DNA of 64,000 nucleotides from Kuenenia sp039794105 (GTDB lineage Bacteria > Planctomycetota > Brocadiia > Brocadiales > Brocadiaceae): contig NZ_JBDIWA010000004.1 of assembly GCF_039794105.1 (NCBI RefSeq), positions 62,001 through 126,000 of the forward strand, read 5' to 3'. Made by a program: the position numbers and the translations under genes. A model generated the notes under the pieces. It saw only the letters and a program-made list of their open reading frames with translations, was not told where the DNA came from and made no database searches. Shown one piece after another: positions 55,570-64,000 of the stretch (positions within the stretch are counted from its first letter, which is position 1; each line of letters opens with the position of its first letter).

Positions 55570-55839
55570 ATGGAATTTGGATGGGACCCCGAAAAAGCAA
55601 AGAAGAACCATAAAAAACATGGCGTCCATTTTGAAGAAGCATCAACCGTATTTTATGATCCTTTGTCAGCTACTTTTGATGACCCTGACCATTCAATTGG
55701 CGAACATAGACTAATCACTGTAGGTTTTTCGGCAGAGGAACGTTTGCTAGTGGTTTCACATACCGAGAGAGGTAAAACTATACACATTATAAGCGCGCGA
55801 CTTGCAACTGCGCGGGAAAGGACAAGACATGAAAACTAA
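55570..55839 (+). CDS. brnT: BrnT-family ribonuclease toxin
   Basis: 89 residues from ATG 55570. The BrnT pattern is clear: FGWDPEKAKKNHKKHGVHFE, then DPLSATFDDPDHS, then a C-terminal IISARLATARER. It is the toxin (RelE-fold ribonuclease) of a type II toxin-antitoxin pair, with the antitoxin gene overlapping its end by 11 bases. The cassette lies between attC-like sites 2 and 3. Confidence 0.88.
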   Translation: MEFGWDPEKAKKNHKKHGVHFEEASTVFYDPLSATFDDPDHSIGEHRLITVGFSAEERLLVVSHTERGKTIHIISARLATARERTRHEN

Positions 55840-56086
55840 AACGCAAAAGGTAAGTGACGAATTACGCCCAGAATACGACTTTGACTATTCTAAAGCTGTT
55901 CGTGGTAAATACCACAAACGGTTATCCGAGGAAGGATCGAATATTGTTGTTCTCGAACCGGATGTGGCCAAAGCTTTTAGCACTTCAGCAGCAGTGAATG
56001 AAGCATTACGGTCGCTCCTTGATTTTACTCGTTCGACGCAACGCCTAACAAATCGTTCCGGTGGACACCTAAAAGAGCACCACTGA
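55829..56086 (+). CDS. brnA: BrnA-like antitoxin
   Basis: 85 residues from ATG 55829, overlapping brnT. The N-terminus is flexible and charged. The C-terminus holds a ribbon-helix-helix-like segment (VVLEPDVAKAFSTSAAVNEA) typical of antitoxins that bind operator DNA. The last 15 residues (RLTNRSGGHLKEHH) are read through the attC-like site 3, a common feature of integron cassette genes. Confidence 0.82.
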   Translation: MKTKTQKVSDELRPEYDFDYSKAVRGKYHKRLSEEGSNIVVLEPDVAKAFSTSAAVNEALRSLLDFTRSTQRLTNRSGGHLKEHH

Positions 56087-56100
56087 GATCTACGTTATTG
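56043..56100 (+). repeat. attC-like site 3 (overlapping the antitoxin end)
   Basis: GCCTAAC (56043-56049) matches the RYYYAAC box exactly, and GTTATTG (56094-56100) is the partial partner (TAAC/GTTA). CGGTGG (56059-56064) pairs with CCACTG (56080-56085) with one wobble. The spacers are 9 and 8 nt. Confidence 0.6.
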
Positions 56101-56121
56101 AATTGAAAAAAAAATAAATTT

Positions 56122-56427
56122 ATGCCTAAAATATACGTATATTGTGGAATAGTCATAATATTTTACAGTAACGAGCATGAACCGGTTCACGTCCATGGTA
56201 AATATCAAGGTAAAGAGTCTAAGGCAGAATTAATAATTAAAGAAGGAAAAGTAGAAAGTGTTGTTATTAAATCTGTAAAAGGGCGGCCCCCATTGCCTAC
56301 AAGTACTTTAAGAGACTTTGAAAAATTTGTTAACGCCTATGCCGACAAAATTGTCCGGAAATGGATTGATTATTTTGTTTTGCATAAACAAATTTCATGT
56401 GAAATTATTGAAAGGAAAGTAAAATGA
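56122..56427 (+). CDS. DUF4160-family protein
   Basis: 101 residues. The family start is recognisable (PKIYVYCGIVIIFYSNEHEP followed by VHVHGKYQG). Such proteins are usually encoded beside a DUF2442 partner and resemble toxin-antitoxin pairs, as here. The activity is not established from sequence. It overlaps the DUF2442 gene by 4 bases (ATGA). Confidence 0.82.
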   Translation: MPKIYVYCGIVIIFYSNEHEPVHVHGKYQGKESKAELIIKEGKVESVVIKSVKGRPPLPTSTLRDFEKFVNAYADKIVRKWIDYFVLHKQISCEIIERKVK

Positions 56428-56687
56428 TTTTTGATGAACAAGTTATTACAATCATTTCTGCGGAATACCTTGGAGAATATAAAATTAAATTATCATTTAA
56501 TGATAACACGATTCAAGTAGTAGATTTTTTTCCATTCTTAAATAGCTCTTTAAATCCTTTAATAAGAAAATATTTAGACAAACAGGAATTTAAAAAATTT
56601 AAAATTGACAATGGTGATTTAGAGTGGAATGACTATGATCTTTGCTTTCCGATTGCAGATTTGTATGAAAATAATATAAAACCATAA
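56424..56687 (+). CDS. DUF2442-family protein
   Basis: 87 residues with the DUF2442 pattern (ITIISAEYLGEYKIKLSFND, then GDLEWNDYDLCFPIADLY). Translationally coupled to DUF4160; together they form a putative addiction-like cassette followed directly by attC-like site 4, which begins 6 bases before its stop codon ends. Confidence 0.8.
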   Translation: MIFDEQVITIISAEYLGEYKIKLSFNDNTIQVVDFFPFLNSSLNPLIRKYLDKQEFKKFKIDNGDLEWNDYDLCFPIADLYENNIKP

Positions 56688-56812
56688 CAAGCCACTGAAG
56701 CTAGCCCCTTTATTATGTGTGATTCGATTGATTAGTTTTAGATTCACTTGTTAATTTTTTATCTTTCATAATTCCTCTCGTCAATCGGGGTAGCTTAGCT
56801 CAACCGTTAGTA
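56682..56812 (+). repeat. attC-like site 4 (after the DUF2442 gene)
   Basis: ATAAC (56684-56688) and GTTAG (56806-56810) are the outer boxes. AGCTAGCCCC (56699-56708) pairs with GGGGTAGCT (56787-56795) over nine base pairs with one bulged G (56704). The spacers are exactly 10 nt each. A bulged base in the arm and a long variable central part are hallmarks of attC sites. This is the most convincing of the four. Confidence 0.7.
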
Positions 56813-57036
56813 TTTCGGATTTCATCATTAAATATTTTGCCAAAAAATGCTAAGAAATTACTGATAAGGTGCTCCATGTCTCCACCCAAACATATTTTCC
56901 CGCTTTATATCGTCGGGCAAAATGCAATTCTGCAGACTGCCCATCCCCGTCGATTATGCCGGCGGATAAGAAGCCATGCGTAATTCGTAGAAATGGATTA
57001 AAACGGAAAACCTTAACCATAGTAAGGAGAAATTGT
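56813..57036. other. Gap after the cassette array
   Basis: Holds the end of the attC-like region and the leader of the amidohydrolase gene. No promoter stands out. Open sequence upstream in the frame of the amidohydrolase is not taken as coding because the ribosome site (AAGGAGA, 57023-57029) points to ATG 57037. Confidence 0.45.
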
Positions 57037-58893
57037 ATGGAAGAAAAGGGAAAAAAGATATTTTACGATGTCCATTGTCATGCACTGAATTTGAGCCATG
57101 GAGGGCTTCTTGCCTTTTTGAATCGCTTTTTAAAAGACCGGGCGGTATCCTTCTCCGATCTGCTGGGGAAGGGCAAATTTCTCCAGGTTATCTGCCGTTT
57201 ATTGGGGATAGATTTCAGTGTGAAACTACTGAAAACACTATTGATTGTCTTAAGCGTCGTTCTCTCCGGAATCGTATTGCTTGCGGTAAGCAAATATGAA
57301 TATTTCCTTTCAGGTAAGGTAAGCGATATCGTTTTGGTTAGTGCATTTTCGGTCGTTTTAACCGCCCTCGTTTTTGCCCTGTGGGCTTTACGAAAGATAG
57401 CTTCAGGGGAAAGCGACCTCATAACAAACACGCTTAAAAAAAATATCAATCTTCTTTCTGTTATTGAGAATGATACGGGGAGTTTATTTCTTTCTATGGA
57501 AATGGATATCTTGTCTGCGGATGAAAGATTCAAGGAATTAATAAATGAATATCGTACCTCATCAACCTACAAATATGCGTCATTTATAAAAGATATCGGG
57601 GAGAAATGGAAAGAAACCGGGAATGAAATACATATCAAAACAAAAGAGGGAAAAACACTAAAGTACAATAAAATGGTTATTACCCCTCTGATAATAGATT
57701 TTGGTTACAAGTGCTTTGACATGCAAGGCATTTATTATAATAAACCGCCCAGAAAACCAGTTGTGGAGCAGGTTGTTGATGTTTTCAACGGGATAAGGGA
57801 GTATAGGGAAATGAGTCCTGTTAAATTACTCGATATTTATCCCTTTATGGGAATTAATACGAGGAATTATGACCTGGGAATTGTGAAAGTAGTTCCAAAA
57901 GAGGAAAAAGACGCATTTGACCATTTTCTGAAGAGCAGAAAAATCCCTCAAAGGATAAAAGAGCATGTAAGAGATACTTTGAAAAACAACGTTACTTATA
58001 TTGAGAAGACGGGCAAACTGGTATTTTATAAAGAAAGCGAAACCCTGGGAAATGATTTGCGCACGGTCTCTTCTCATGTCCAAATTGATGAAGGTTTGAT
58101 TGATAAAATAGATGGCATGTCTGAGGAATCGGTTCGTACCCGCTTAAACGAAAAAAATAATATTCCCAAAATGCTTGAAAAGTATTTTGGGGAATATACG
58201 AATGCAAAATATGAAACCTTTGCTAAGAAAAACAGGGAGCATTACTTTTTCGATGAGAAAGATACCAAAAAGAAGGAAAAGACGATATCTGTGAAAGGGA
58301 TTGACGACCTGCGCAGTTATTTCTTTGCGGGAGTTAAATTATATCCACCCCTGGGGTTTGACCCCTGGCCCGACCACGAGGACAAACCCATCGATACCGC
58401 CACGGAATTTGACAAGGTAAATTATCTCTATCAGTTTTGCAGTGAAAGGGGCATTCCGATAACGGTACATTGTTCACCCGGCGGTTTTAAAACTGCTCAC
58501 CACAGCATTGAATATACCAATCCTGAAAAATGGAAAAACGTACTTTCCACATATGAGAATCTAAAAATCAATTTTGCTCATTGTGGGTTTGATAATAATA
58601 AGCCCCATAAATCGTGGTTGGATACTATCATGGAGCTTATGGGCGGGTATAAAGGCGTCTATGCGGATTTTTCTTATATCGGGAATAGCAGAGATTCTTA
58701 TACCTTTTTAAAGGAACGAATCGTTGGTAAAGGGTTCGAGGATCGCATACTCTTTGGCAGTGATTTTCCGGTTAACCTGTTTGGTGTGGATTCGTATAAG
58801 GATTATGCAGAGAATTTCTTTTATCTCTCTCTGGATACGCATTTAAAACACAAATTCAACTCTGCGAATCCTCATAAATTTCTCTGGGCTTAG
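57037..58893 (+). CDS. Membrane-associated amidohydrolase-family protein
   Basis: 618 residues from ATG 57037. An N-terminal metal-binding HxH (YDVHCHALNLSHGG) is followed by two hydrophobic helices (about 68-90 and 100-122), a large linker, and a C-terminal TIM-barrel part of the amidohydrolase-2 type (VHCSPGG, INFAHCGFDNN, RILFGSDFPVNLFG). The metal ligands are thus split by an inserted membrane segment, an unusual arrangement. Substrate unknown. Confidence 0.72.
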   Translation: MEEKGKKIFYDVHCHALNLSHGGLLAFLNRFLKDRAVSFSDLLGKGKFLQVICRLLGIDFSVKLLKTLLIVLSVVLSGIVLLAVSKYEYFLSGKVSDIVLVSAFSVVLTALVFALWALRKIASGESDLITNTLKKNINLLSVIENDTGSLFLSMEMDILSADERFKELINEYRTSSTYKYASFIKDIGEKWKETGNEIHIKTKEGKTLKYNKMVITPLIIDFGYKCFDMQGIYYNKPPRKPVVEQVVDVFNGIREYREMSPVKLLDIYPFMGINTRNYDLGIVKVVPKEEKDAFDHFLKSRKIPQRIKEHVRDTLKNNVTYIEKTGKLVFYKESETLGNDLRTVSSHVQIDEGLIDKIDGMSEESVRTRLNEKNNIPKMLEKYFGEYTNAKYETFAKKNREHYFFDEKDTKKKEKTISVKGIDDLRSYFFAGVKLYPPLGFDPWPDHEDKPIDTATEFDKVNYLYQFCSERGIPITVHCSPGGFKTAHHSIEYTNPEKWKNVLSTYENLKINFAHCGFDNNKPHKSWLDTIMELMGGYKGVYADFSYIGNSRDSYTFLKERIVGKGFEDRILFGSDFPVNLFGVDSYKDYAENFFYLSLDTHLKHKFNSANPHKFLWA

Positions 58894-58896
58894 GGT

Positions 58897-58935
58897 AAAT
58901 CAGAAGTCAGAGGTCGGAAGTCGGAAGTCTGATTA
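58897..58935. repeat. Short aagtcgga-type low-complexity repeat
   Basis: Units aagtcagaggtcggaagtcg and gaagtctga. Related to the stretch at 49279-49330. Confidence 0.5.
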
Positions 58936-58984
58936 AAGTGAGCCTGAGCAATTTCACGGGCAAACAAGTTTGCCAGTCCCCCTC

Positions 58985-59851
58985 TTAGCGGAGTACATAT
59001 TTTCCCAGATACTCTTCCAATGCTTCCTGCCAAGGCCTCATCTTGTGTCCGGTTGCCTGTACAAACTTTGTACAATTCAATGAGGAGTTTTGAGGTACCG
59101 TGGCTGCGCGTTTAAAATCTTCTGCCTTAATGGATTGGAGAGATACCTGTATATTTGACAATCTAAATATCTCCCTTGCCCACTCATACCATGAACAAAT
59201 GCCATCATTCGCAATGTGATAAATACCATGAAGATCAAGCGAAAGAACATACCGGAGAGCACGGACAAGGTCTGCGGCATAGGTAGGGCTTCCAAATTGG
59301 TCTCTTACGACGGATACGGCATGTTTTTCTAGTCCGATATGCAGTATTTTTGTCACAAAATTGCTTTTATGCTGCCCGTAAAGCCGTGAAATCCGAATAA
59401 TGGTATAGTTGCCGTTTATTTCCTGCACAGCTTCCTCTCCTGCACGTTTCGATTTGCCGTACACCGAGAGTGGGTGGGGCGGGTCTGTTTCATTATACGG
59501 CGTATTCTTAGCGCCATCGAAAACATAATCAGTGCTGATATGGATGACCCGGGCATTCAGATTTTTTCCCGCCAGTGCGACGTTTTTTGCCCCCTCTGCA
59601 TTCACGGCATATGCCTTGTCGATATTTGTTTCGCAGGCGTCAACGTCGGTAAATGCGGCACAATTAATGATTACGTCCGGCGTGGTTCGGGCAATCGTCT
59701 CAAAAGTATTTGAGGCATTGGTAATTTCTATTTGTGAATGACTGGCGCAAATGACGGAGAGGGGTTGTTTTTCTGTTTCAAAAAGAGGCGGCAACCCATT
59801 CGCCAGCTCCCACCCCAGCGCACCATTCGAGCCTATAATGAGTATCTTCAT
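58985..59851 (-). CDS. rfbD: dTDP-4-dehydrorhamnose reductase
   Basis: NAD(P)H-dependent extended SDR making dTDP-L-rhamnose. 288 residues. The N-terminus is ILIIGSNGALGWELA (Gly-rich), followed by NCAAFTDVDACET and the catalytic YGKSKRAGEEAV. The start overlaps the ABC transporter stop by 4 bases. Works in surface polysaccharide synthesis. Confidence 0.92.
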   Translation of the reverse strand: MKILIIGSNGALGWELANGLPPLFETEKQPLSVICASHSQIEITNASNTFETIARTTPDVIINCAAFTDVDACETNIDKAYAVNAEGAKNVALAGKNLNARVIHISTDYVFDGAKNTPYNETDPPHPLSVYGKSKRAGEEAVQEINGNYTIIRISRLYGQHKSNFVTKILHIGLEKHAVSVVRDQFGSPTYAADLVRALRYVLSLDLHGIYHIANDGICSWYEWAREIFRLSNIQVSLQSIKAEDFKRAATVPQNSSLNCTKFVQATGHKMRPWQEALEEYLGKYVLR

Positions 59852-61740
59852 GTATGGAGTGTATTTGAGTGCAACTGGTAAACACGCTTGTATTCCCCGT
59901 CATCATGTATGAGGGATGCGTGGCTGCCTGTTTCAACGATTTGACCTTGTTTCATTACAATGATTCTATCACAATGCTGGATAGTGGAAAGCCGGTGGGC
60001 GACGATGATGGTGGTTTTCCCGGCAATAAGATTATTCAATGCGTCTTGCACCAATTTTTCAGATTCGTAGTCCAGGGAGGATGTTGCTTCGTCCAGCAAC
60101 AGGATGGAGGCATTTTTCAGAATAGCACGCGCAATGGCAATTCGCTGGCGCTGTCCTCCGGATAATTTCACTCCCATTTCTCCAACTATAGTGTCGTATA
60201 CTTCCGGGAGGGACATAATAAATTCATGAATATTGGCCGCTTTTGCCGCATGCTGGATTTCTTCCATTGTTGCATCCCGTCTGCCATAAAGAATGTTTTC
60301 ATACAGGCTCCGGTTAAATAAAAATGTCTGTTGCGTAACCAATGCCATATGCGAAAGAAGCGATTCCCGCTTTATCCGGCGGAGGTCTATACCGTCAATA
60401 GTAATAGAACCCTCTGTCGGGTCGTAAAAACGGGAGATCAGATTTACGAGGGTGGATTTCCCTGCCCCGCTTTCTCCTACAATTGCGATTACCTCGCCCT
60501 TTTGTATATTCAGACATATATTTTCCAACACACGTTCTTTTTTCCCTTCATAGGAAAAACTCACATTATTGAAGAAAATGCCATCCTCCATTTTTTTCAG
60601 CGTCACGGCATCCGGCGAGTCCTTTATATTTGATTCTATGTTAAATAATTCAAACACCCTGTTCGCGCCGGCGAGAGATTCCTGCAAACCCGTGTAACTC
60701 TTTGCGATCTTCTTAACAGAGGGGATGACCATAAAGCCAATTGCGGTAATAAATCCGCCAAGTTCCCCTGGGGTAATTTGATGTGACATAACGACATAGC
60801 CACCCAATATAACCATTGCGGCAAGCCCTACCGCATAAATAAAATCATTGGTGCTGCTGTTCAATGATTTTGCCTTTACCATTTTTAGCGTTCTGCTAAG
60901 GAAGCGTTCTCCGATAAAATGAATTTCGCGACGTTCTTCATCTTCCATCCTGAATGATTTTACAATCCGGATACCTGCAAATATCTCGCGAAACGCATCT
61001 GTGAGTTCGGAGAGATGCCGTAAGCTCCCTTTTCCGTGCCTCTTTATCTTTTTTCCGATTAAAATGGCAGGGATGAAAACTACCGGAAAAATAATTAAAG
61101 AAAACAAAGATAATTTCCAGCTGAAATAGAATGCAAGGACTAATCCGCAAGTCAATTGCATGGGCAGAAATAACACCTCATCAAAGAGCACCTTGAGACC
61201 TGCCTGTGTAACAGCGACGTCGTTTGTCAATCTCGAAAGAAGATCGCCGCTTTTTCTGTTCTCGAAAAAGCTTAACGGCTGAGGCAACAAGTGGTCACAG
61301 ATCTTGTTCCGGATATCCACAACAACAGCCCATCTGACGAAATTCCTGTAATATTGCTGAAAATAACTGGTAAAAAAGATAACCGGAGCGAGAATGGCTA
61401 TTACTATGCCAATACTGGTGAAGGAACGCGTCATTCGTTCCCGTAATTTTCCGATAAAAGAAAATTTGTTTAGGGTATTTTTTTTTAATTCTCCCAGCGG
61501 AGACCGTGTATTTTTTTCGATGTCGGTTTGGGAGTCTATATCAATGGTTGGCAGTTCTGTGGTTGTAGTTATTTCCCCCGATACCAGTTTGTCTATAACC
61601 GGCTTAATCAGCGAGATTTGAATACCATTTGCCGCAGTATAAAGCACCATGCAGCCAATGGCAATCGCCATTTGTTTCCAATAGGGTTTCGCAAAGGAAA
61701 GTAGTTTTCCGCATTCGGAAAGGAATGAAGTATTTTTCAT
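59848..61740 (-). CDS. msbA: MsbA-type ABC transporter (lipid A/polysaccharide exporter)
   Basis: 630 residues, a half-transporter: an N-terminal membrane domain with six helices and a long first periplasmic loop, then the ATPase domain with Walker A (VGESGAGKSTLVN), signature LSGGQRQRIAIARAIL and Walker B (ILLLDEATSSLD), and a switch His (IIVAHRLSTI). Closest to MsbA and lipid/multidrug exporters. The symbol is by resemblance; paired with rfbD it suggests export for envelope glycolipids. Confidence 0.85.
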   Translation of the reverse strand: MKNTSFLSECGKLLSFAKPYWKQMAIAIGCMVLYTAANGIQISLIKPVIDKLVSGEITTTTELPTIDIDSQTDIEKNTRSPLGELKKNTLNKFSFIGKLRERMTRSFTSIGIVIAILAPVIFFTSYFQQYYRNFVRWAVVVDIRNKICDHLLPQPLSFFENRKSGDLLSRLTNDVAVTQAGLKVLFDEVLFLPMQLTCGLVLAFYFSWKLSLFSLIIFPVVFIPAILIGKKIKRHGKGSLRHLSELTDAFREIFAGIRIVKSFRMEDEERREIHFIGERFLSRTLKMVKAKSLNSSTNDFIYAVGLAAMVILGGYVVMSHQITPGELGGFITAIGFMVIPSVKKIAKSYTGLQESLAGANRVFELFNIESNIKDSPDAVTLKKMEDGIFFNNVSFSYEGKKERVLENICLNIQKGEVIAIVGESGAGKSTLVNLISRFYDPTEGSITIDGIDLRRIKRESLLSHMALVTQQTFLFNRSLYENILYGRRDATMEEIQHAAKAANIHEFIMSLPEVYDTIVGEMGVKLSGGQRQRIAIARAILKNASILLLDEATSSLDYESEKLVQDALNNLIAGKTTIIVAHRLSTIQHCDRIIVMKQGQIVETGSHASLIHDDGEYKRVYQLHSNTLHT

Positions 61741-62066
61741 TTATTAAAACTTATATGCTACGGGAAAAACGTTAATAAAAGATTCTTATGGCGAGGTTGA
61801 TAATTACAATTTGTTATGTACTCATGTGATATGAAGAGCGCATAGATAAAAAATGTTATCACATCACAAGATGCTTTTCAATAAAAAGATTATACGCCGA
61901 AAAACAAAGAAGATAAATACCTGCTGGCGGAATAAAAGCAGCAAATAGATATTATTCAATTGCAGAATGCCCCCTGATCGTGTTATATTCTTGTAATTTT
62001 ACAGAGATTTCAAAGACGGTTATCTGTTTCTTTATGATGGTTTAACGCTGCTGGTACGACAGGATT
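61741..62066. other. Divergent intergenic region
   Basis: Separates msbA (minus) and recJ (plus). A recJ promoter candidate lies at 61960-61989; nothing else is visible. Confidence 0.5.
61960..61989 (+). promoter_or_regulatory. Candidate recJ promoter
   Basis: TTGCAG (61960-61965), 18-bp spacer, TATATT (61984-61989), about 80 bp before the recJ start. Confidence 0.45.
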
Positions 62067-63800
62067 ATGAGTAAAAGGTGGTTCATTGCCCCGAATAATA
62101 TCGAACTTCAAACGGAGATTGCAGGTAATCTTAGAATTTCAAACTTACTTGCACAGATACTCATTAACCGCGGCATTACAGATGTAGGCGCAGCGAAAAG
62201 CTTTCTTCAGCCTCAAATATCAACATTATCAGACCCTTCCAACCTTCCCGATATTGAAAAAGCCTCAATCAGAATTAATGAAGCCATACGCAACGGAGAG
62301 AAAATAGTCATCTATGGCGATTATGATGTTGACGGCTTAACCGCCACCGCCCTCATGTACCGTTGTTTGAAAATGTTTGATGCAAGGGTAAATTACTATA
62401 TTCCTGAAAGGCTGGAAGAAGGGTATGGTTTAAATGCGGAGGCCATTACTAAGTTAAAAGCAGAGGGTACGGATCTTATTTTAACGGTTGATTGCGGCAT
62501 TAGCGCATGCAGGGAGGCGGAGATTGCACGATCATATGGCATTGAACTTATTATTACCGACCATCATCAGCCTTCACAGGAAATCCCGGATGCATTTGCA
62601 ATAATTAACCCAAAATTAAAGGCAACTGAAAAGACCTTCCGGGATTTTTCCGGGGTTGGCATTGCTTTCATGCTGGCATGGTCGATTGGCCAGCACTATT
62701 TTCCTCAAAAAAAGGTATCGACAGAGTTTAAGGATTTTCTTATAAGCGCTATGGGTTTGGTTGCGCTGGGGACTATTGCTGACGTGGTTCCGCTTGTGGG
62801 CGAAAACCGTATCCTGACAAAATATGGGCTTGGGGCATTGCAGCAAACAAAAATACCCGGACTGCAGGCGCTACTGGACGTGTCTTCACTCACCAATATC
62901 AACCTAGACACTTCCCATGTAGGATACCGCTTAGGTCCACGTATAAACGCACCCGGCCGTGTCAGCGATGCAGGAGTCGTTGTTGAGATGCTAACAACGG
63001 CTTGCAAAGAAAAGGCAAAAGAAATTGCACTTTTTCTGGAAGAGGAAAATAACCGGAGAAGGGCAATGCAGCTTGACATACTCTCCACTGCCAGGCAGAA
63101 AATCGTAGATGAAATAAACCTCGATGAAACGCTGGCGATTGTATTGGCAGACCAGGAATGGCACCCGGGAATAGTCGGCATTATTGCTTCAAAAATTGCG
63201 GAAGAGTTTAATCGTCCTGCGGTAATGATTGCCGTTGCCGATGAGATTGGGCATGGTTCCGCCCGTTCCATACCATCATTTCATATGCTGGAGGCGTTAG
63301 AGTGTTGCAAAAATATGTTAATTTCCGTAGGGGGGCACGCCCAGGCGGCGGGATTAAAGATTCATCCTGATAATATCGGAGATTTCCGCACATTGCTGAA
63401 TAGGATGATGGCGCAAAAACTCCTGAAAGAAGACCTTGTTCCTTTTCTGAATATTGACGCAGCGGTTAATCTCTCCATGTTAAACAGGGGATTATTAATG
63501 GAATTGCAACTTTTGTCTCCACATGGCGAAGGAAACCATATCCCCGTGTTTGCCGTAAAAGACCTGCAGATTGCCGGTAAACCGCGTCGCATAGGATCGA
63601 ATGGACAACACCTCAGCTTTTACGTAAAACAAGGCAATGTATCAATGAAGGCTATCGGATTTGGCATGGGCGATGAAATTGATCGGCTGCTAAAGAATGG
63701 CAGCACATGTTCACTGGCGGTTGTTTTGAAGGAAAATAACTGGATGAATAACAGCAATATAGAACTTGAAGTGAAAGATATCAAGTTCGATGGTGAATAA
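62067..63800 (+). CDS. recJ: Single-stranded-DNA-specific exonuclease RecJ
   Basis: DHH-family 5'-3' ssDNA exonuclease of recombination and mismatch repair. 577 residues. Motifs: IYGDYDVDGLTATALMYRC, TVDCGISA, DHHQP (DHH), then GLVALGTIADVVPL and the DHHA1 motif GGHAQAAGLKIHP; a C-terminal OB-fold domain ends it. Standard length and organisation. Confidence 0.96.
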   Translation: MSKRWFIAPNNIELQTEIAGNLRISNLLAQILINRGITDVGAAKSFLQPQISTLSDPSNLPDIEKASIRINEAIRNGEKIVIYGDYDVDGLTATALMYRCLKMFDARVNYYIPERLEEGYGLNAEAITKLKAEGTDLILTVDCGISACREAEIARSYGIELIITDHHQPSQEIPDAFAIINPKLKATEKTFRDFSGVGIAFMLAWSIGQHYFPQKKVSTEFKDFLISAMGLVALGTIADVVPLVGENRILTKYGLGALQQTKIPGLQALLDVSSLTNINLDTSHVGYRLGPRINAPGRVSDAGVVVEMLTTACKEKAKEIALFLEEENNRRRAMQLDILSTARQKIVDEINLDETLAIVLADQEWHPGIVGIIASKIAEEFNRPAVMIAVADEIGHGSARSIPSFHMLEALECCKNMLISVGGHAQAAGLKIHPDNIGDFRTLLNRMMAQKLLKEDLVPFLNIDAAVNLSMLNRGLLMELQLLSPHGEGNHIPVFAVKDLQIAGKPRRIGSNGQHLSFYVKQGNVSMKAIGFGMGDEIDRLLKNGSTCSLAVVLKENNWMNNSNIELEVKDIKFDGE

Positions 63801-64000
63801 GTAGTAACAGTGTAGATTTTTGAAAAAGTATGTTCTTTGCAAAAAACAAGTCAGTAATTTACGATCATTTGTCTTGACTGAAATAAATAATTTTGCTATG
63901 AATTTTAAACGTATATCATGTAAAAAGTTTAATGCAAAAACAGATTGCCATACGCCTTTGTGATTATTTTATGTCGTACGATTTTGGCGGAGAATACATT
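63801..64000. other. 3' end of window with promoter
   Basis: Open to the right edge; no complete gene. Holds the promoter at 63874-63902. Confidence 0.5.
63874..63902 (+). promoter_or_regulatory. Sigma70-like promoter near the right edge
   Basis: TTGACT (63874-63879), 17-bp spacer, TATGAA (63897-63902). It should drive a gene starting in the last bases of, or just beyond, the window. Confidence 0.55.

Noticed and set aside
56787..56810. tRNA-like string GGGGTAGCTTAGCTC
   Set aside because: Resembles a tRNA D-arm, but no acceptor, anticodon or T-arm follows; it is the right arm of attC-like site 4.

Overview
The window reads as chromosome of an anammox planctomycete, most likely Candidatus Kuenenia stuttgartiensis or a very close relative. 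The diagnostic evidence is the 15-gene nitrite oxidoreductase neighbourhood at 19683-39451: NxrC, NxrB, a TorD-type chaperone, an HExxH protein and NxrA, preceded by a cytochrome bd-like membrane protein and a run of c-type cytochromes, with a blue-copper protein at each end. Gene content and order agree with the nxr cluster I remember for Kuenenia; I could not check this against a database. The DNA is moderately AT-rich, and no rRNA, complete tRNA, CRISPR array or transposase was seen.

Layout. (1) 1-4.9 kb: nucleotide metabolism, with a truncated dCMP deaminase, nrdR, the anaerobic ribonucleotide reductase nrdD and its activase nrdG, then a tiny Lys/Ala-rich histone H1-like protein missing from a 60-residue ORF cut-off. 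(2) 5.0-9.1 kb: a degenerate duplicated non-coding stretch and smc. (3) 9.1-15.4 kb: the most unusual part. Two leaders (about 9184-9261 and 11284-11361) have the sequence and fold of fluoride (crcB-motif) riboswitches, each running directly into an intrinsic terminator. The first precedes a dynamin-like GTPase. The second precedes a GTPase-less dynamin-stalk paralogue, a helical protein, a mini-protein made by a 226-bp tandem duplication, and two formate/nitrite-transporter-family (FNT) genes, both damaged. (4) 15.4-19.3 kb: a small AAA ATPase and secreted or hypothetical proteins with strong sigma70-like promoters. (5) 19.5-39.6 kb: the nxr cluster, closed by strong hairpins.

(6) 39.6-43.1 kb, minus strand: gpsA, glyA and prfB. 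The prfB gene carries a programmed +1 frameshift, so its true start lies about 200 bp upstream of the visible open frame. (7) 43.8-51.7 kb: housekeeping and metabolism (rsmD, ispE, a SpoVG/zinc-ribbon fusion, ilvB, a stand-alone rnfB, rsmE, tdh-kbl). (8) 51.8-54.4 kb: a heme lipoprotein and a CheY-CheC-GGDEF signalling set. (9) 54.6-56.8 kb: four attC-like inverted-repeat sites alternate with three plus-strand cassettes (an SDR enzyme, a BrnT/BrnA toxin-antitoxin pair, a DUF4160/DUF2442 pair), with no integrase in view. This looks like a cluster of attC sites lacking an integrase. (10) 57-64 kb: a membrane-anchored amidohydrolase, rfbD and an MsbA-type ABC transporter on the minus strand, and recJ.

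How the parts work together. NxrABC should oxidise nitrite to nitrate (or run in reverse), with electrons passing from the Mo site in NxrA through the FeS clusters of NxrB to heme b in NxrC. The cytochromes, copper proteins and bd-like membrane protein are candidates for the onward path. The fluoride-riboswitch block suggests a fluoride-stress response pairing membrane remodelling with FNT-type channels. The cassette array is a small accessory island between housekeeping genes. All functions are inferred from sequence motifs recognised by eye.
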